Origin: Sporofaciens musculi
GTDB taxonomy: Bacteria > Bacillota > Clostridia > Lachnospirales > Lachnospiraceae
NCBI RefSeq assembly: GCF_009830285.1
Contig: NZ_WUQX01000001.1
Coordinates: forward strand, 992,501-1,056,500
Direction of reading: 5' to 3'
DNA length: 64,000 nucleotides
A program made the translations under genes and the position numbers. Of this stretch, positions 18,905 to 27,876 are shown in pieces (positions within the stretch are counted from its first letter, which is position 1; the number at the start of each line of letters is the position of its first letter). The notes below the pieces were generated by a model. The model ran no database searches. It saw only the letters and a program-made list of their open reading frames with translations, and was not told the DNA's origin.

Positions 18905-19021
18905 AGGTGTGCTGATTGCATAACAGGCAGTCAATATACCAGATACACAACAAATTGGAAATGATTGATTAAAAAACAAAAAAATGGCAAGGCTCAAGGT
19001 ATCTGCATTAGCGCAAAGCGG

Positions 19022-19050
19022 TTGACAAAACCACATGGACAGGGTATTAT
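19022..19050 (+). promoter_or_regulatory. Promoter of the polysaccharide locus
   Basis: TTGACA (19022-19027) and TATTAT (19045-19050) are spaced by 17 bases and end about 40 bases before the first gene of the locus. It is the best candidate start for the cpsB-wzz-cpsD transcript. Confidence 0.8.
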
Positions 19051-19087
19051 TAAATACAGGCCATGTGAACAAGAAAGGTGTGAAGGT

Positions 19088-19825
19088 ATGGAAGGCTTTA
19101 TTGACATGCATTGTCATATATTGCCGGGAGTGGATGACGGCGCGAAAGATATCGACGAGACGAGGCAAATGTTAAGAATCGCATATGAGGAAGGGATACG
19201 CTGTATTATTGCTACTCCGCATCATCACCCAAGGCGTGGCAAAGAGAATCCAAAAGTGTTACGAAGACAGGCCAAGCTGCTTAGAGAAGCGGCCCACGAG
19301 ATTGATGAGCATTTTCGTATTTATCTTGGGACGGAAATTTTCTTCGGTCAGGACGTGGTAGATAAGTTGGAAGCCAGGCAGATTTTGACTATGAATGGCA
19401 GAGACTATGTGCTTGTGGAATTTTCACCTTCCGATACTTATGCTTATATAAGGCAGAGTCTTCAGCAGTTGCAGCTTAGTGGTTATCAAGTAATTCTCGC
19501 CCATGTGGAGAGATATAACTGTATTGTGAAAGATGCCGAGCTGGCAGAGCAGCTATGGGAGATGGGAATACATCTGCAGGTGAACGCGGATAGTATTATC
19601 GGTGAGAACGGAAGAGAGGTCAAGAAGTTTGTGAAATATCTGATGGATTCAGATATGCTTTTCTGTGTCGGAACGGATGCGCACAGCAGCAGGCACCGAG
19701 CCCCCAGGATGAAGAAAGCGGCGGGGTTTGTAAAGAAAAAATACGGTGAAGAATATATGAGGAGGATATTCTTTAGCAATGCAAAGACGATGCTGAAGAA
19801 GTTACAGAAGAATGAGTTACGATAA
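19088..19825 (+). CDS. PHP-family protein-tyrosine phosphatase (CpsB/YwqE-like)
   Basis: This 245-aa protein of the PHP metallo-phosphatase family opens with FIDMHCHILPGVDDGA (HxH at residues 8 and 10). Further metal ligands are in ATPHHHP and GTDAHSSRHR. Members dephosphorylate the tyrosine tail of the BY-kinase and so control capsule chain assembly. The frame is open further upstream to 18965, but the ATG at 19088 fits the family N-terminus and follows GAAGG. It overlaps the next gene by 14 bases, suggesting translational coupling. Confidence 0.9.
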   Translation: MEGFIDMHCHILPGVDDGAKDIDETRQMLRIAYEEGIRCIIATPHHHPRRGKENPKVLRRQAKLLREAAHEIDEHFRIYLGTEIFFGQDVVDKLEARQILTMNGRDYVLVEFSPSDTYAYIRQSLQQLQLSGYQVILAHVERYNCIVKDAELAEQLWEMGIHLQVNADSIIGENGREVKKFVKYLMDSDMLFCVGTDAHSSRHRAPRMKKAAGFVKKKYGEEYMRRIFFSNAKTMLKKLQKNELR

Positions 19826-20594
19826 GATGACGAATCCGGAATTTGATAATGACGAGATTACAATAGATTTAACCGAGCTATTTATGGTGTTGTGGTCTGA
19901 GATTCATATCATACTGCTGTCGGGAATTCTGATGGCGTTATTGGCGTTTGTGGGGACGAAGCTGTTTATTACTCCCCTTTATACATCGACGACACAGATG
20001 TATGTTTTGACGAAACAGGACAGTAATTCCAGTGTTACCTATAGTGACCTGCAGACAGGTACACAGCTTACTAAGGACTATATGGTTCTGATTAAGAGCC
20101 GTCCTGTATTGGAGCAGGTAATCTCGGTATTGAACCTTGACATAGAAGTAGAAAAGCTGGCGGATATGATCAGTGTTGAGACGGAGACGGACACCCGTGT
20201 TCTGAATATTAGTGTCAAGAATGAAGACCCAAGAGTTGCGAAGGAAATTGCCGATGCTGTCAGGGAAGCCGTAGGAATTCAGATTACTGAGATCATGGAT
20301 GCAGAAGCGGTTAATACCGTACAGGAAGGTAATCTTGCAACGGCGCCGTCCTCACCGAGCGTTATGAAGAATGTACTGATCGGTGGCATCTTGGGACTGA
20401 TCGTTTCAATAGGTATTATTGTATTAATATTCGTGCTGGATGATACAGTGAAGACACCGGATGACGTAGAACAGTATCTGGGACTGAATGTGCTTACGTC
20501 CATTCCGCTGCAGGCAGGGACAGAGAAAGCAAAGAAGTCCAAGAAGGTAAGAGGAAAAACTGCCAAAAAACTTATGCGGAATATGAAGAAATAG
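19812..20594 (+). CDS. Wzz-type chain-length regulator / BY-kinase activator (CpsC-like)
   Basis: This 260-aa protein has two membrane segments (about residues 27-50 and 195-217) flanking an extracellular helical domain, the polysaccharide co-polymerase layout. The cytoplasmic C-terminus is basic (KKSKKVRGKTAKK) and would activate the separate kinase encoded next, the usual split arrangement in Firmicutes. It probably sets polymer length together with the Wzy polymerase farther downstream. The start overlaps the end of the phosphatase gene. Confidence 0.9.
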   Translation: MSYDKMTNPEFDNDEITIDLTELFMVLWSEIHIILLSGILMALLAFVGTKLFITPLYTSTTQMYVLTKQDSNSSVTYSDLQTGTQLTKDYMVLIKSRPVLEQVISVLNLDIEVEKLADMISVETETDTRVLNISVKNEDPRVAKEIADAVREAVGIQITEIMDAEAVNTVQEGNLATAPSSPSVMKNVLIGGILGLIVSIGIIVLIFVLDDTVKTPDDVEQYLGLNVLTSIPLQAGTEKAKKSKKVRGKTAKKLMRNMKK

Positions 20595-20607
20595 AGGAGA
20601 GAAGAAG

Positions 20608-21318
20608 ATGCAGGAAGTAATTTTAAAGAATGTTGAAAAAGACTATCGAAGTAATGAAGCATATAAGACTCTCCGAACAAACGTAGAATTTTCCGGTGCG
20701 GATAAGAAGGTAATCGTATTCTCCTCCTGTACACCGAGCGAAGGAAAGAGTACAGTGTCCCTGTCTCTTGCCATGTCGTTGGCGGAGGGTGATAAGAATG
20801 TCTTGTTTGTAGATGCCGATCTGCGAAAATCAGTGTTGGTAGGACGTCATCAGATTAAAGGCCAGATTAAAGGGCTTAGCCACTTTTTGTCAGGACAAGC
20901 TGATGCAAAGGATGTGATTGCCAAGACTCAGGCGAACGGCCTTTTTTGTGTGCTGGCGGGAGTGGTGCCGCCGAATCCGGCTGAGCTGTTAGGAAATCGT
21001 CGGTTTGAGGCATTCATTGAGGGCGCGAAGAAGGCATATGACTATGTGATTATTGATGCGCCGCCTGTTGGAAGCGTTATTGACAGTGCGATTATTGCCA
21101 AGTTCTGTGATGCATCTATACTTGTAATCGCAGCAAACACGATTAGTTATAAATTTGCGAAAAGCGTAAAAGATCAGTTGGAGAAGTCTGGCTGCCCAAT
21201 TCTGGGTGTAGTACTTAACAAAGTAAATATGAAGCAGAATAAGTATTACGGCAAATATTATGGTAAGTACTATGGTGCATATTATGGAGAATATTATAAG
21301 AAAGACGACGATGAATAG
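20608..21318 (+). CDS. BY-family tyrosine kinase (CpsD/YwqD-like)
   Basis: This 236-aa protein has Walker A PSEGKST (residues 43-49), Walker A-prime LFVDADLRKS and Walker B DYVIIDAPP, the BY-kinase set. The C-terminus is a striking tyrosine cluster in which YYGKYYGKYYGAYYGEYY repeats a four-residue unit. It is the autophosphorylation tail, cycled with the phosphatase two genes upstream. Phosphorylation state controls chain length and export. GAGGAGAGAAG precedes the ATG. Confidence 0.92.
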   Translation: MQEVILKNVEKDYRSNEAYKTLRTNVEFSGADKKVIVFSSCTPSEGKSTVSLSLAMSLAEGDKNVLFVDADLRKSVLVGRHQIKGQIKGLSHFLSGQADAKDVIAKTQANGLFCVLAGVVPPNPAELLGNRRFEAFIEGAKKAYDYVIIDAPPVGSVIDSAIIAKFCDASILVIAANTISYKFAKSVKDQLEKSGCPILGVVLNKVNMKQNKYYGKYYGKYYGAYYGEYYKKDDDE

Positions 21319-21336
21319 GAATAGAGGGTTTGAGCG

Positions 21337-22017
21337 ATGAAGCATCGGGGATTAGCGCTTGTGATGGCCGCGGCATGTGCGGTTTTGACAGTGATAGCAG
21401 CATTTATTTATCTTAGGCAGGATAATACGCCGCCGGAGATTAAGATTGAGGAAAGAGACATTACCTATACAGAGGGAGATGACCACGAGGCTCTGATGGA
21501 CGGAGTGTCGGCAGAGGATAAAGTTGACGGTAATCTTACAGGAAAGGTATTTGTAAGTAAGATTGTCCTTACAAGTGATGATTCGGCTATCGTATATTAT
21601 GGAGTTATGGATGAACATAAGAATATTGGGACTGCAAGAAGAAGAGTAACCTACAGAAGCGCCAATACACCTCAAGAGGGTCAGGTTGATGAGACCTCTG
21701 GAGAAGTAGCGGGAATGGAAGGTGAGGACGGTCAGATTCCATCGTCTGAAACGGCATTAGAGCCGGATGGCCCCAAACCGGTTATGGCGCTTACAACCGA
21801 TCAGATGACGATTAAGGTTGGACAGACATTTGATCCCCTGAGCGTAGTGCAGGGAGCGGTCGATGATAAAGATGATATGAATACATTATATCAGAATATT
21901 CATGCAGATGGAACATATGATGTGAGGACAAAAGGAACATACGAGATTCGTTATTATGTGACTGACAGTGATGGGAATGCCTCAGAGCCCCATATATTCA
22001 CTTTGACAGTCGAGTAG
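21337..22017 (+). CDS. Exported protein with cadherin/Ig-like repeats
   Basis: This 226-aa protein has an N-terminal membrane anchor or signal (residues 7-25) and two beta-rich modules. Module one has NTPPEIKIEERDITYTEGD then VSAEDKVDGNLT; module two has VGQTFDPLSVVQGAVDDKDD and ends GTYEIRYYVTDSDGNASEP. Both resemble DUF5011/HYR-like modules of Gram-positive surface proteins. No sortase motif is present, so it probably stays membrane-anchored. Its role in the locus is unknown. Confidence 0.7.
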   Translation: MKHRGLALVMAAACAVLTVIAAFIYLRQDNTPPEIKIEERDITYTEGDDHEALMDGVSAEDKVDGNLTGKVFVSKIVLTSDDSAIVYYGVMDEHKNIGTARRRVTYRSANTPQEGQVDETSGEVAGMEGEDGQIPSSETALEPDGPKPVMALTTDQMTIKVGQTFDPLSVVQGAVDDKDDMNTLYQNIHADGTYDVRTKGTYEIRYYVTDSDGNASEPHIFTLTVE

Positions 22018-22097
22018 AAACAGATTATATATAAGTATTACGACAGACTCGAAGACCAGCTATATGTAATTTAATGGTCGGATAGAGGAGATAGTAT

Positions 22098-23549
22098 ATG
22101 GAGTATTACCTCACCAGGAGGAAAAGAGACAGTATAATCGGCAAGATGATATTTTTGCTGCAGTTGATTATTTCGGTAGGATTTGCCGCGATTCTGTGGA
22201 AGAGCGGCATGATACCGAGAGAATTTCTGGTGGTGACCGTGGTTGTACTGCTTGCAATACTTGGAGTAATCTTCATATTGCTTGGAGAGGCTTTTGGGTA
22301 TCAGTTTGCAGGCAGGAAGGGCAATATCACAGGTGTTGTAATTAGCTTGCTGGTGAACCTGATTCTTGGAATTGGGATTATTTATCTGGCGAAAACAGAT
22401 GCGGTTCTTAAGAATGTGGGCGGGGCAACCCATAAGACGGATAACATGATTGTTGTGGTTAGGAATGAGGACCCAGCAGAAGGTATTGAGGACGCAAAGA
22501 ATTATCGTTTTGGATGTCAGACGGCGCTGGATCAGGATAACAATGCGCTGATGATAAAGGATATTGAATCAAAAGTCGGCAGAGAGATAAATCTGATTGA
22601 GTGCAAAACGCTCATAGATGAGGCGGAGGCGCTTTTGGATGGCCGGATTGAAGCGGCAATCTATAATGAAGCTTATGGAAGCGTGATAGAAGAAGCTTTG
22701 GAAGGTTACGCAGACCAGGTGAGAATTCTGTATCAATATGGAATTGAGACAGAGATTGAGATAGATGAGACAGATATCGAGAAATCGTTTAACATATATA
22801 TTAGTGGAATTGATGTGGCTGGTTCCATCACAAAGAACAGCCGAAGCGACGTAAACATTATAATGACGGTGAATCCAAGTACAAAGAAGATTCTTTTGAC
22901 GACGACACCGCGAGATTATTATGTACAGATTCCAGGGATATCCGGTGAGACAAGGGATAAGCTTACTCATGCCGGAATCTATGGTGTGGATAGGTCCATG
23001 GCAACCTTGGAGAACCTTTATGACATCGATATTTCATATTTTGCAAGAGTGAATTTCACTTCACTGATTACGATTGTGGATACTCTGGGAGGAGTGGATG
23101 TGGAATCCGAGTATGCATTCGAGGCAGGTGGTTATAGCTTTAAAAAGGGTATGAATCATCTGGACGGAGAACAGGCGCTTGCTTTTGCCAGAGAACGCTA
23201 CAGTTTTAAGGATGGAGATAATCAGCGTGGAAAAAATCAGGAGGCTATTTTGAAGGGTATTTTGGATAGAATTATGTTTCCCGATATTCTTTTCCAGGCA
23301 AATGATATATTGAATAACGTTGCGGACTGTGTGGAGACTAACATGACGCGGGATGAGATGGCAAAGTTTATTAACATGCAGCTTTCAGAACGCGCTTCGT
23401 GGGAGATTGAGACAGCAGCAGCAACAGGAAACGGAGACAAGCAGGCATGTTTCTCGTCAGGTTCACAGTTATTGTATGTAATGTGGCCGGACGAAGCGGT
23501 TGTTTCAGATATTTCAAGAAGGATGAAAAAAATAGAGGGGGAGAACTAA
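22098..23549 (+). CDS. LytR-CpsA-Psr (LCP) family ligase
   Basis: This 483-aa protein has four predicted N-terminal membrane segments (residues about 14-110) and an extracellular LCP domain. TTTPRDYYV, the RVNFTSLITIVDTLGGVDV block and ARERYSFKDGDNQRGKNQEAIL carry the Arg and Asp residues that bind polyprenyl pyrophosphate in this family. LCP enzymes transfer finished polymers from the lipid carrier to peptidoglycan. A middle region (residues 115-220) resembles a periplasmic-binding segment seen in longer clostridial LCP proteins. GGAG precedes the ATG. Confidence 0.9.
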   Translation: MEYYLTRRKRDSIIGKMIFLLQLIISVGFAAILWKSGMIPREFLVVTVVVLLAILGVIFILLGEAFGYQFAGRKGNITGVVISLLVNLILGIGIIYLAKTDAVLKNVGGATHKTDNMIVVVRNEDPAEGIEDAKNYRFGCQTALDQDNNALMIKDIESKVGREINLIECKTLIDEAEALLDGRIEAAIYNEAYGSVIEEALEGYADQVRILYQYGIETEIEIDETDIEKSFNIYISGIDVAGSITKNSRSDVNIIMTVNPSTKKILLTTTPRDYYVQIPGISGETRDKLTHAGIYGVDRSMATLENLYDIDISYFARVNFTSLITIVDTLGGVDVESEYAFEAGGYSFKKGMNHLDGEQALAFARERYSFKDGDNQRGKNQEAILKGILDRIMFPDILFQANDILNNVADCVETNMTRDEMAKFINMQLSERASWEIETAAATGNGDKQACFSSGSQLLYVMWPDEAVVSDISRRMKKIEGEN

Positions 23550-23551
23550 GG

Positions 23552-23683
23552 ATGATCATGAATGTAATTGATCCGCAGAGAGCTATTATTGCTGCCGGTA
23601 TTGTAATCCTGGTGGGTGTTGTAATCTTTGTAGTAAGAAATAATAAGATGATTGGAAACAGGTTGAGAAGCAGATATGAATAA
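23552..23683 (+). CDS. 43-residue membrane protein
   Basis: This short frame encodes one membrane helix (AIIAAGIVILVGVVIFVV, residues 11-28) with a basic C-terminal side (RNNKMIGNRLRSRYE). GAGGGGGAG lies upstream, and the stop overlaps the ATG of the next gene by 8 bases, which supports real translation. Function unknown; it may be a small partner of the capsule membrane proteins on either side. Confidence 0.6.
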   Translation: MIMNVIDPQRAIIAAGIVILVGVVIFVVRNNKMIGNRLRSRYE

Positions 23684-25541
23684 GATATGGGAAGGCAGAG
23701 GAGTGCCCTGGGTTCACCAAGCAATCCTAGTGGCATTTCTGGATGCGCTCTTTGTTGTGATATCTTATGGCGCGGCGCTTATCCTTCGGTTTGACTTTTC
23801 TTTTTCCTCTATTCCGGAGGCATACCGGAGTGGATATCTGTGGTCCATGCCTTTCTGGATTGCATCAACGATTGTAGTGTTTTATGCATTCCGACTTTAT
23901 CACAGCATTTGGAGACTGGCAAGTATTTCAGAATTGCAGATGAGTATTGCTGCGTATATTGTATTACTGCCGGTATATGGCTTGGGAATTATCTTTATGC
24001 ATCTTCGGATGCCAAAGGCATATTATTTCATGGGATTTATTATCAGCTTCTGTATGACGACTGCGCTGCGGTTCTCCTACCGAATGTTCCAGACATATTT
24101 CGGCAACCGAGAAGGGGCAGGAGATGAGGAACAGAACCGTATCATGGTAATTGGCGGTGGCGCGGCAGGGCAGACGTTAATCAGAGAACTGATTAACAGC
24201 AGAAGGCTGCATACGAAGGTATGTTGTGTGATTGATGATAACCCGAATAAGATAGGAAGAGTTCTGGAAGGGATTCCGATTGTAGGAAACCGAGACGATA
24301 TTCTGACTATGGTTGACCGATATAAGATTAATCATATTATCTATGCGATTCCTGCAACGACTGGAAAAAACCAGAAAGAGATTCTGAATATATGTAAAGA
24401 GACTAAATGCAGACTTCAGACAGTACCGGGGGTATATCAACTGGTAAACGGCGAGGTCAGTGTCAGCAAGCTGCGGGATGTGGATATTGCTGATTTGCTT
24501 GGAAGGGCTCAGGTAAAGGTCAATAATGACGAGATATTCAGAGCAATCCGAAGACGGAAGGTGCTTGTTACCGGAGGCGGAGGCTCTATAGGCAGCGAGT
24601 TGTGCAGACAGATTGCTAAGGCAAAGCCCAAGCAGTTGATTATATTCGATATCTATGAGAATAATGCGTATGAGATTCAACAGGAGCTTAGACGGTCATA
24701 TCCCCAGCTTGATTTGGTGGTATTGATTGGCTCAGTACGCAACAGTAATCGAATTAATCAGGTTATGCACACTTATAAGCCGGATATTGTATATCACGCG
24801 GCAGCTCATAAGCATGTGCCGTTGATGGAGGACAGCCCCAACGAAGCAATTAAGAATAATGTGTTAGGAACGTACAAGACAGCAATGGCAGCCGCAAAGG
24901 TAGGAGTGAAGAAATTTGTTCTGATTTCCACAGACAAAGCAGTAAATCCCACAAACATTATGGGAGCCTCCAAGCGGTTGTGTGAGATGGTTGTACAGAT
25001 GATGAATCGTAAGACGGATACTGATTTCGTTGCAGTACGGTTCGGCAATGTTCTGGGGAGTAACGGAAGTGTAATTCCTCTCTTTAAGAAACAGATTGCA
25101 GAAGGCGGTCCTGTGACCGTCACAGACAAAGATATCATACGGTATTTCATGACGATTCCGGAAGCGGTAGCTTTGGTGCTGCAGGCCTCCTATTATGCAG
25201 AAGGCGGAGAGATTTTCGTACTGGATATGGGAGATCCGGTTAGAATCGACGATATGGCGAGAAACCTGATTCGATTGTCAGGGTATGAGCCGGATGTTGA
25301 TATACCGATTGTATATACAGGTCTAAGACCTGGTGAGAAGCTGTTTGAGGAATTGCTTATGGATGAAGAAGGACTCAAGGATACAGCAAATGAGATGATT
25401 CATATAGGCCACCCCATTGAGATGGATGATGAGTGGTTTGAGGAGAAGTTAAAGCTGCTGGATAAGGTGAGCAGACAGGATTCTGCCAGGATTAAAGAGA
25501 TTGTGGCGGAGGTTGTGCCGACTTATCATTATAAGAAATAA
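23676..25541 (+). CDS. Membrane UDP-GlcNAc 4,6-dehydratase (PglF/CapD-like)
   Basis: This 621-aa protein has four N-terminal membrane helices, a first nucleotide-binding domain (VIGGGAAGQTLIREL) and a C-terminal extended SDR domain with VTGGGGSIGSELCRQ at about residue 290. The catalytic stretch STDKAVNPTNIMGASKR (Thr-Asp-Lys plus the Met-X3-Lys pattern) is the variant found in sugar 4,6-dehydratases. The likely reaction is UDP-GlcNAc to UDP-4-keto-6-deoxy-GlcNAc. PglE-, PglC- and PglD-like genes downstream would take this on to a di-N-acetyl-bacillosamine type primer sugar. Confidence 0.9.
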   Translation: MNKIWEGRGVPWVHQAILVAFLDALFVVISYGAALILRFDFSFSSIPEAYRSGYLWSMPFWIASTIVVFYAFRLYHSIWRLASISELQMSIAAYIVLLPVYGLGIIFMHLRMPKAYYFMGFIISFCMTTALRFSYRMFQTYFGNREGAGDEEQNRIMVIGGGAAGQTLIRELINSRRLHTKVCCVIDDNPNKIGRVLEGIPIVGNRDDILTMVDRYKINHIIYAIPATTGKNQKEILNICKETKCRLQTVPGVYQLVNGEVSVSKLRDVDIADLLGRAQVKVNNDEIFRAIRRRKVLVTGGGGSIGSELCRQIAKAKPKQLIIFDIYENNAYEIQQELRRSYPQLDLVVLIGSVRNSNRINQVMHTYKPDIVYHAAAHKHVPLMEDSPNEAIKNNVLGTYKTAMAAAKVGVKKFVLISTDKAVNPTNIMGASKRLCEMVVQMMNRKTDTDFVAVRFGNVLGSNGSVIPLFKKQIAEGGPVTVTDKDIIRYFMTIPEAVALVLQASYYAEGGEIFVLDMGDPVRIDDMARNLIRLSGYEPDVDIPIVYTGLRPGEKLFEELLMDEEGLKDTANEMIHIGHPIEMDDEWFEEKLKLLDKVSRQDSARIKEIVAEVVPTYHYKK

Positions 25542-25609
25542 GAAGTAGAGTTTACAAAATCTTAAGGTTTCAAATCGTCGCCTTGCCGCGTTTGGAAAGT
25601 TGGGATGTT

Positions 25610-25756
25610 ATGATTGTAGTATTGAAATCTGCCCAAATAGAGACAGAATGGCGAAGCATACCCTTTTTTGAATGGGTAAAGAAAGCGAAGGATGTCTTGG
25701 AGGGGGCAGTTTTTATTTTGCTTAGAAAGCAGCCGAACGGCAGATTTCAAAAGTAA
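25610..25756 (+). CDS. Possible 48-residue protein upstream of loaP
   Basis: The 337-base gap before loaP has an open frame starting MIVVLKSAQIETEWRSIPF and ending QPNGRFQK. Its residue pattern (FFEWVKKAKDVLEGAVFILLRK) looks protein-like, with an amphipathic helix. The ribosome binding site is poor, and an overlapping minus-strand frame of similar length exists. It could be a small protein, a gene remnant or chance. No family recognised. Confidence 0.3.
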   Translation: MIVVLKSAQIETEWRSIPFFEWVKKAKDVLEGAVFILLRKQPNGRFQK

Positions 25757-25799
25757 TCAGGTAGTAAAAGATTTAAATGAAGAAAGAAATTTAGGTATG

Positions 25800-25842
25800 A
25801 TTAGATATGGTTAGATTAAATCAAAATCTAATTATATCTAAT
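25800..25842. repeat. 18-bp hairpin in the loaP leader
   Basis: ATTAGATAT-GG-TTAGATT (25800-25817) pairs with AATCTAA-TT-ATATCTAAT (25825-25842) over 18 pairs, two of them G-T, around a 7-base loop. No T run follows. It lies 36 bases before loaP, so it may be a leader RNA structure or operator that affects loaP expression. Confidence 0.65.
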
Positions 25843-25878
25843 TGTATGTAAATAAGGCAAGGGGATAGGAGAATTACC

Positions 25879-26385
25879 ATGTGGTATGTTGTGCAGGTGC
25901 GCACAGGCACAGAGGAGAGCATCCGGATTCAATGCGAAAAGCATATGTCCGAGGAAGTGCTTGAGCGCTGCTTTATCCCTTATTATGAAGAAGCGAAACG
26001 TATCCGTGGAAATTGGACTACTTTAGAAAAAGTCTTGTTTCCCGGATACGTTTTTATGATTACAGAAAAATTAGAGAGGCTTTATGAGCAGCTTCATAGT
26101 GTGATTGGACTTACTAAGCTTATTGGTACCGGACAGGAGATTGTGCCCCTTTGCGCGGAAGAAATTGCATTTATACAGGGAATTGGCGGAGAAAATCAGG
26201 TGGTGGAGATGTCAGAGGGTGTGATTGTAAAGTCGAATGTGAAGATTACGTCTGGACCGCTGATGGGAAAGGAAGGAATGATTAAGAAGATTGACCGTCA
26301 TAAGAGGAAAGCATGGCTGGAGGTGCCTATGTTTGGAAGGGTACAGACTGTGCAAGTGGGAGTGGAGATTGTGGCGAAGGTGTGA
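25879..26385 (+). CDS. loaP: Antiterminator LoaP (NusG paralogue)
   Basis: This 168-aa protein has an N-terminal NGN domain (MWYVVQVRTGTEESIR, then EKVLFPGYVFM) and a C-terminal KOW domain (GPLMGKEGMIKKIDRHKRKAWLEV). It is shorter and more diverged than housekeeping NusG and sits inside a polysaccharide locus, as LoaP proteins do. LoaP joins elongating RNA polymerase at the leader of its target operon and suppresses terminators. An intrinsic terminator lies 65 bases after this gene and before the long downstream cluster, so that cluster is the likely target. GATAGGAG precedes the ATG. Confidence 0.88.
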   Translation: MWYVVQVRTGTEESIRIQCEKHMSEEVLERCFIPYYEEAKRIRGNWTTLEKVLFPGYVFMITEKLERLYEQLHSVIGLTKLIGTGQEIVPLCAEEIAFIQGIGGENQVVEMSEGVIVKSNVKITSGPLMGKEGMIKKIDRHKRKAWLEVPMFGRVQTVQVGVEIVAKV

Positions 26386-26449
26386 GGGTGGAATATTTAG
26401 GATAGAAGGAAGGTATTGTGGGTTAGAGTGAATTATAACACGGAAACGA

Positions 26450-26477
26450 AATAAGAAGGGAAAACCTTCTTATTTTT
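26450..26477 (+). terminator. Intrinsic terminator between loaP and the glycan cluster
   Basis: AATAAGAAGG and CCTTCTTATT form a perfect 10-bp stem with a 5-base loop, followed by TTTTT. All genes on both sides run the same way, so this terminator would cut off the next 25 kb unless it is read through. That makes it a natural target for LoaP antitermination. Confidence 0.88.
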
Positions 26478-26551
26478 ATGGTTAGATTTATATAAAAATA
26501 GTGAGATACTGTTTGTTTCAAAAAGAAAATGGTAGAGGGCAGTGAGAGATT

Positions 26552-27859
26552 ATGTATATTACTAAAAAACATAGATTTGAAAAATTTTTGGACAAAGTTT
26601 GGCTTTCCAGTCCGACAATGCATGGTGATGAGTTGAAGTATATCACAGAAGCATATGAGACAAATTGGATGTCTACAGTGGGAGAAAATATTAATGAGGT
26701 AGAAAGAGAAATTGCAAAAAAAGTTGGATGTGGTTATGCGGTAGCGTTATCCGTGGGTACAGCGGCTCTTCATTTAGCCGCAAAACTAGCAGGGATGAAA
26801 GTTTATGGACATCCAAAGCCAGGACACGGCTGTTTGGAAGGAAAAAAGGTCTTTTCAAGTGATATGACATTTTGTGCAACAATTAACCCCCTAGTATATG
26901 AAGGGGCTGAGCCAATTTTTATAGATTCAGAATATGATACTTGGAATATGGATCCAGTCGCTTTGAAAAAAGCATTTGAGATTTATCCGGATGTAAAAAT
27001 TGTTGTTGTGGCACATCTGTATGGAACTCCCGGAAAGATTGATGAAATTAGAGAAATTTGTAAAACATATAAGGCATTGATTATAGAAGATGCCGCAGAA
27101 TCTCTGGGTGCTACATATAAAGGAAAGGAAACAGGTACCTTTGGTGACTATAACTGTATTAGTTTTAATGGTAACAAAATAATATGTGGGTCGTCAGGAG
27201 GATGTTTTCTGACAGACAGCAAGGAAGACGCCGATAAGGTTAGAAAATGGTCGACACAGGCGAGGGAAAGGGCTTCTTGGTATCAGCATGAAGAAATAGG
27301 TTACAACTATCGGATGAGTAATGTCATCGCTGGGGTAGTCAGGGGACAGATTCCATACTTAGAGAAACATATTGCTCAAAAAAGAATAATTTACGAGAGA
27401 TATAAGGAAGGGCTCAAGAATCTTCCAATTAGTATGAATCCTTTTGATGCGGAAAACAGTGTGCCTAACTATTGGTTAAGTTGCATAATTATAGATGAAG
27501 ATGCCATGTGTAGACAGGTAAGGGGAGAAAGTGAGACATTATTTAATCCGGAGCATGGCAAAAGTTGTCCAACAGAAATATTAAATGCTATTAACAGTAT
27601 TAATGCAGAAGGCAGGCCAATTTGGAAACCTATGCATATGCAGCCGATTTATATTGTAAATGGATATGTAACAAGGGAAGGCAATGGACGGGCAAGGACT
27701 GATATGTATATTTCAGGTAGTACAGTCAGCGAAGACGGAAAACCATTTGATATAGGAATGGATATATTTCATAGAGGATTATGCTTGCCCAGTGACAATA
27801 AGATGACAGCCGAACAACAGGATAGAATAATAGAGGTTATTAATGCCTGCTTTGAGTAA
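26552..27859 (+). CDS. DegT/DnrJ-family sugar aminotransferase (PglE-like)
   Basis: This 435-aa PLP enzyme has the phosphate- and cofactor-binding segments VGTAALHLAAKLAG, IIEDAAESLGATYKGKETGTFGD and the Schiff-base lysine in SFNGNKIICGSSGG. These aminotransferases add an amino group to C4 of a keto-deoxy sugar. Together with the PglF-like dehydratase upstream it would give UDP-4-amino-4,6-dideoxy-GlcNAc. It is somewhat longer than common PglE because of an extra C-terminal insertion. It is the first gene after the LoaP-controlled terminator. Confidence 0.9.
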   Translation: MYITKKHRFEKFLDKVWLSSPTMHGDELKYITEAYETNWMSTVGENINEVEREIAKKVGCGYAVALSVGTAALHLAAKLAGMKVYGHPKPGHGCLEGKKVFSSDMTFCATINPLVYEGAEPIFIDSEYDTWNMDPVALKKAFEIYPDVKIVVVAHLYGTPGKIDEIREICKTYKALIIEDAAESLGATYKGKETGTFGDYNCISFNGNKIICGSSGGCFLTDSKEDADKVRKWSTQARERASWYQHEEIGYNYRMSNVIAGVVRGQIPYLEKHIAQKRIIYERYKEGLKNLPISMNPFDAENSVPNYWLSCIIIDEDAMCRQVRGESETLFNPEHGKSCPTEILNAINSINAEGRPIWKPMHMQPIYIVNGYVTREGNGRARTDMYISGSTVSEDGKPFDIGMDIFHRGLCLPSDNKMTAEQQDRIIEVINACFE

Positions 27860-27876
27860 AAGTAGATGGTGGAAAA

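Noticed and set aside
25542..25878. Riboswitch or T-box in the loaP leader
   Set aside because: No recognised riboswitch core or T-box sequence was found; only one AT-rich hairpin is clear.
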